Below, piece by piece: positions 6,339 through 6,982 of a DNA stretch of 6,982 nucleotides. The notes under the pieces are model-generated. The model searched no databases. It was not told the origin of the DNA and was given only the letters and a program-made list of their open reading frames with translations. Source of the DNA: FEN-1250 sp038237245 (GTDB lineage Bacteria > Gemmatimonadota > Gemmatimonadetes > Gemmatimonadales > Gemmatimonadaceae); assembly GCA_038237245.1 (NCBI GenBank), contig JBBRYY010000141.1:1-6982 (forward strand), in the 5' to 3' direction. Positions within the stretch are counted from its first letter, which is position 1; the number at the start of each line of letters is the position of its first letter. The position numbers and the translations under genes are program-made.

Positions 6339-6982
6339 GTCTTCTGAAAGATCACCAGCGAGCTGTCCAGCGGCGCGATCCGGATCGCCTGGCTGATCGC
6401 CTTCCGCGCGCCCGCGCTGTCCCCTCTCGCCAGGGCCAGCTCCGACTTCATGCGCAGGATCGCCTCCGGCCTCGCGCCCTTCAGTGAGTCCGCGACCGCC
6501 AGCTCCTTCGCCGCCTCGGGAAATTTTCCCGTCTGCCGCAGCATGTTCGCCAGCAGATAGTGCAGGTTGCCGCTGTGCGGCTGCCGCACCAGCGCCGCGC
6601 GGTAGACCGCGATCGACGAGTCGGGGAGATCCTTGTTGAAGTACGCTTCCCCCTTCATTACCGCGTGCCAGTTCAGGCTCGTCGAATCGTGCGCAGGGAC
6701 GCGCGCGAGCTCCGCCAGCACCGAGTCCGGGCCGCGTCGCGTGCCAAGCGCGACGAGGTACATCACCCACGTCTGCTCGCTCGCCGGATTTTCCTTCGCC
6801 GCATCGCGCAGCAGCGCGAGCTCACCCTCGTACGCGCCGATCGCGTGCAGCTGCTCCGAATAGAAAAACACGATGTTGTCGTTCTGCGGCTCGAGGTTGT
6901 GCGCGCGCTGCAGATACTTGATCGCCTTGGCGTGATCGCCCCGGTTCGCGTACAGGTCGCCCATCAGCTGCCAGGGACGAGA
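6320..6982 (-). CDS. TPR-repeat protein, C-terminal part (5' end outside window)
   Basis: The visible 220 codons end in TGA at 6320-6322, and the frame stays open to the right edge, so the true start lies outside. An ATG at 6964 exists, but it falls inside a TPR unit (PWQLMGDLYANRG, then AIKYLQRAHNLEP) and is unlikely to be the start. About six tetratricopeptide-like units of 32-36 residues follow one another. Clear ones are the first, HAVMKGEAYFNKDLPDSS with IAVYRAAL, LHYLLANMLRQTGKFPEAAK, and the last, SELALARGDSAGARKAISQA with IRIAPLD; the second and third are weaker. TPR arrays form alpha-helical scaffolds for protein-protein contacts. No catalytic motif is visible in this part. Any signal peptide or extra domain would be in the missing N-terminus. 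It converges on the pnt-linked lipoprotein gene with 17 bases between stops. Confidence 0.85.
   Translation of the reverse strand, partial: SRPWQLMGDLYANRGDHAKAIKYLQRAHNLEPQNDNIVFFYSEQLHAIGAYEGELALLRDAAKENPASEQTWVMYLVALGTRRGPDSVLAELARVPAHDSTSLNWHAVMKGEAYFNKDLPDSSIAVYRAALVRQPHSGNLHYLLANMLRQTGKFPEAAKELAVADSLKGARPEAILRMKSELALARGDSAGARKAISQAIRIAPLDSSLVIFQKTLGRSS

Overview
The window is a high-GC bacterial chromosomal segment. By eye about two thirds of the bases are G+C, and third codon positions are strongly G/C. Tightly overlapping genes, GTG starts, a three-subunit proton-translocating transhydrogenase and several lipoproteins or TPR proteins fit a soil- or sediment-type Gram-negative. The style of the proteins (the EntS-like MFS N-terminus, the YtcJ-like lipoprotein, the Pnt variant) recalls Gemmatimonadota, but this is an impression from memory and no marker gene confirms it.

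Layout. The left half (1 to about 2820) is read on the minus strand. In order of transcription it holds a 49-residue desulforedoxin-like metal-binding protein (2671-2820), the C-terminal part of a MOSC-domain protein that lacks its N-terminal half (2395-2670), a four-helix membrane protein of unknown function (1862-2398), a lipoprotein amidohydrolase of the YtcJ/NfdA type (165-1865), and the first 60 codons of an MFS exporter that runs off the left edge (1-181). The last three junctions overlap (ATGA, GTGA and a 17-base overlap), so this part looks like one co-translated operon.

A 182-base divergent intergenic region (2821-3002) separates it from the right-hand plus-strand operon: pntAA (3003-4106), pntAB (4103-4450), pntB (4450-5826) and a small lipoprotein of unknown function (5823-6302). 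All junctions overlap (ATGA, TAATG, GTGA). PntAA/PntAB/PntB together form the membrane transhydrogenase that uses the proton gradient to reduce NADP+ with NADH. The lipoprotein is an unexplained fourth member of that unit. A TPR-repeat protein on the minus strand (6320 to the right edge, 5' end outside the window) converges on the operon with only 17 bases between the genes.

No mobile element, CRISPR array, tRNA or rRNA was seen. No clearly new system is present. The most unusual points are the truncated MOSC frame sitting in phase behind the desulforedoxin-like gene, the altered cysteine pattern of that small protein, the pnt-coupled lipoprotein, and a possible 11-codon leader frame that overlaps the pntAA start.
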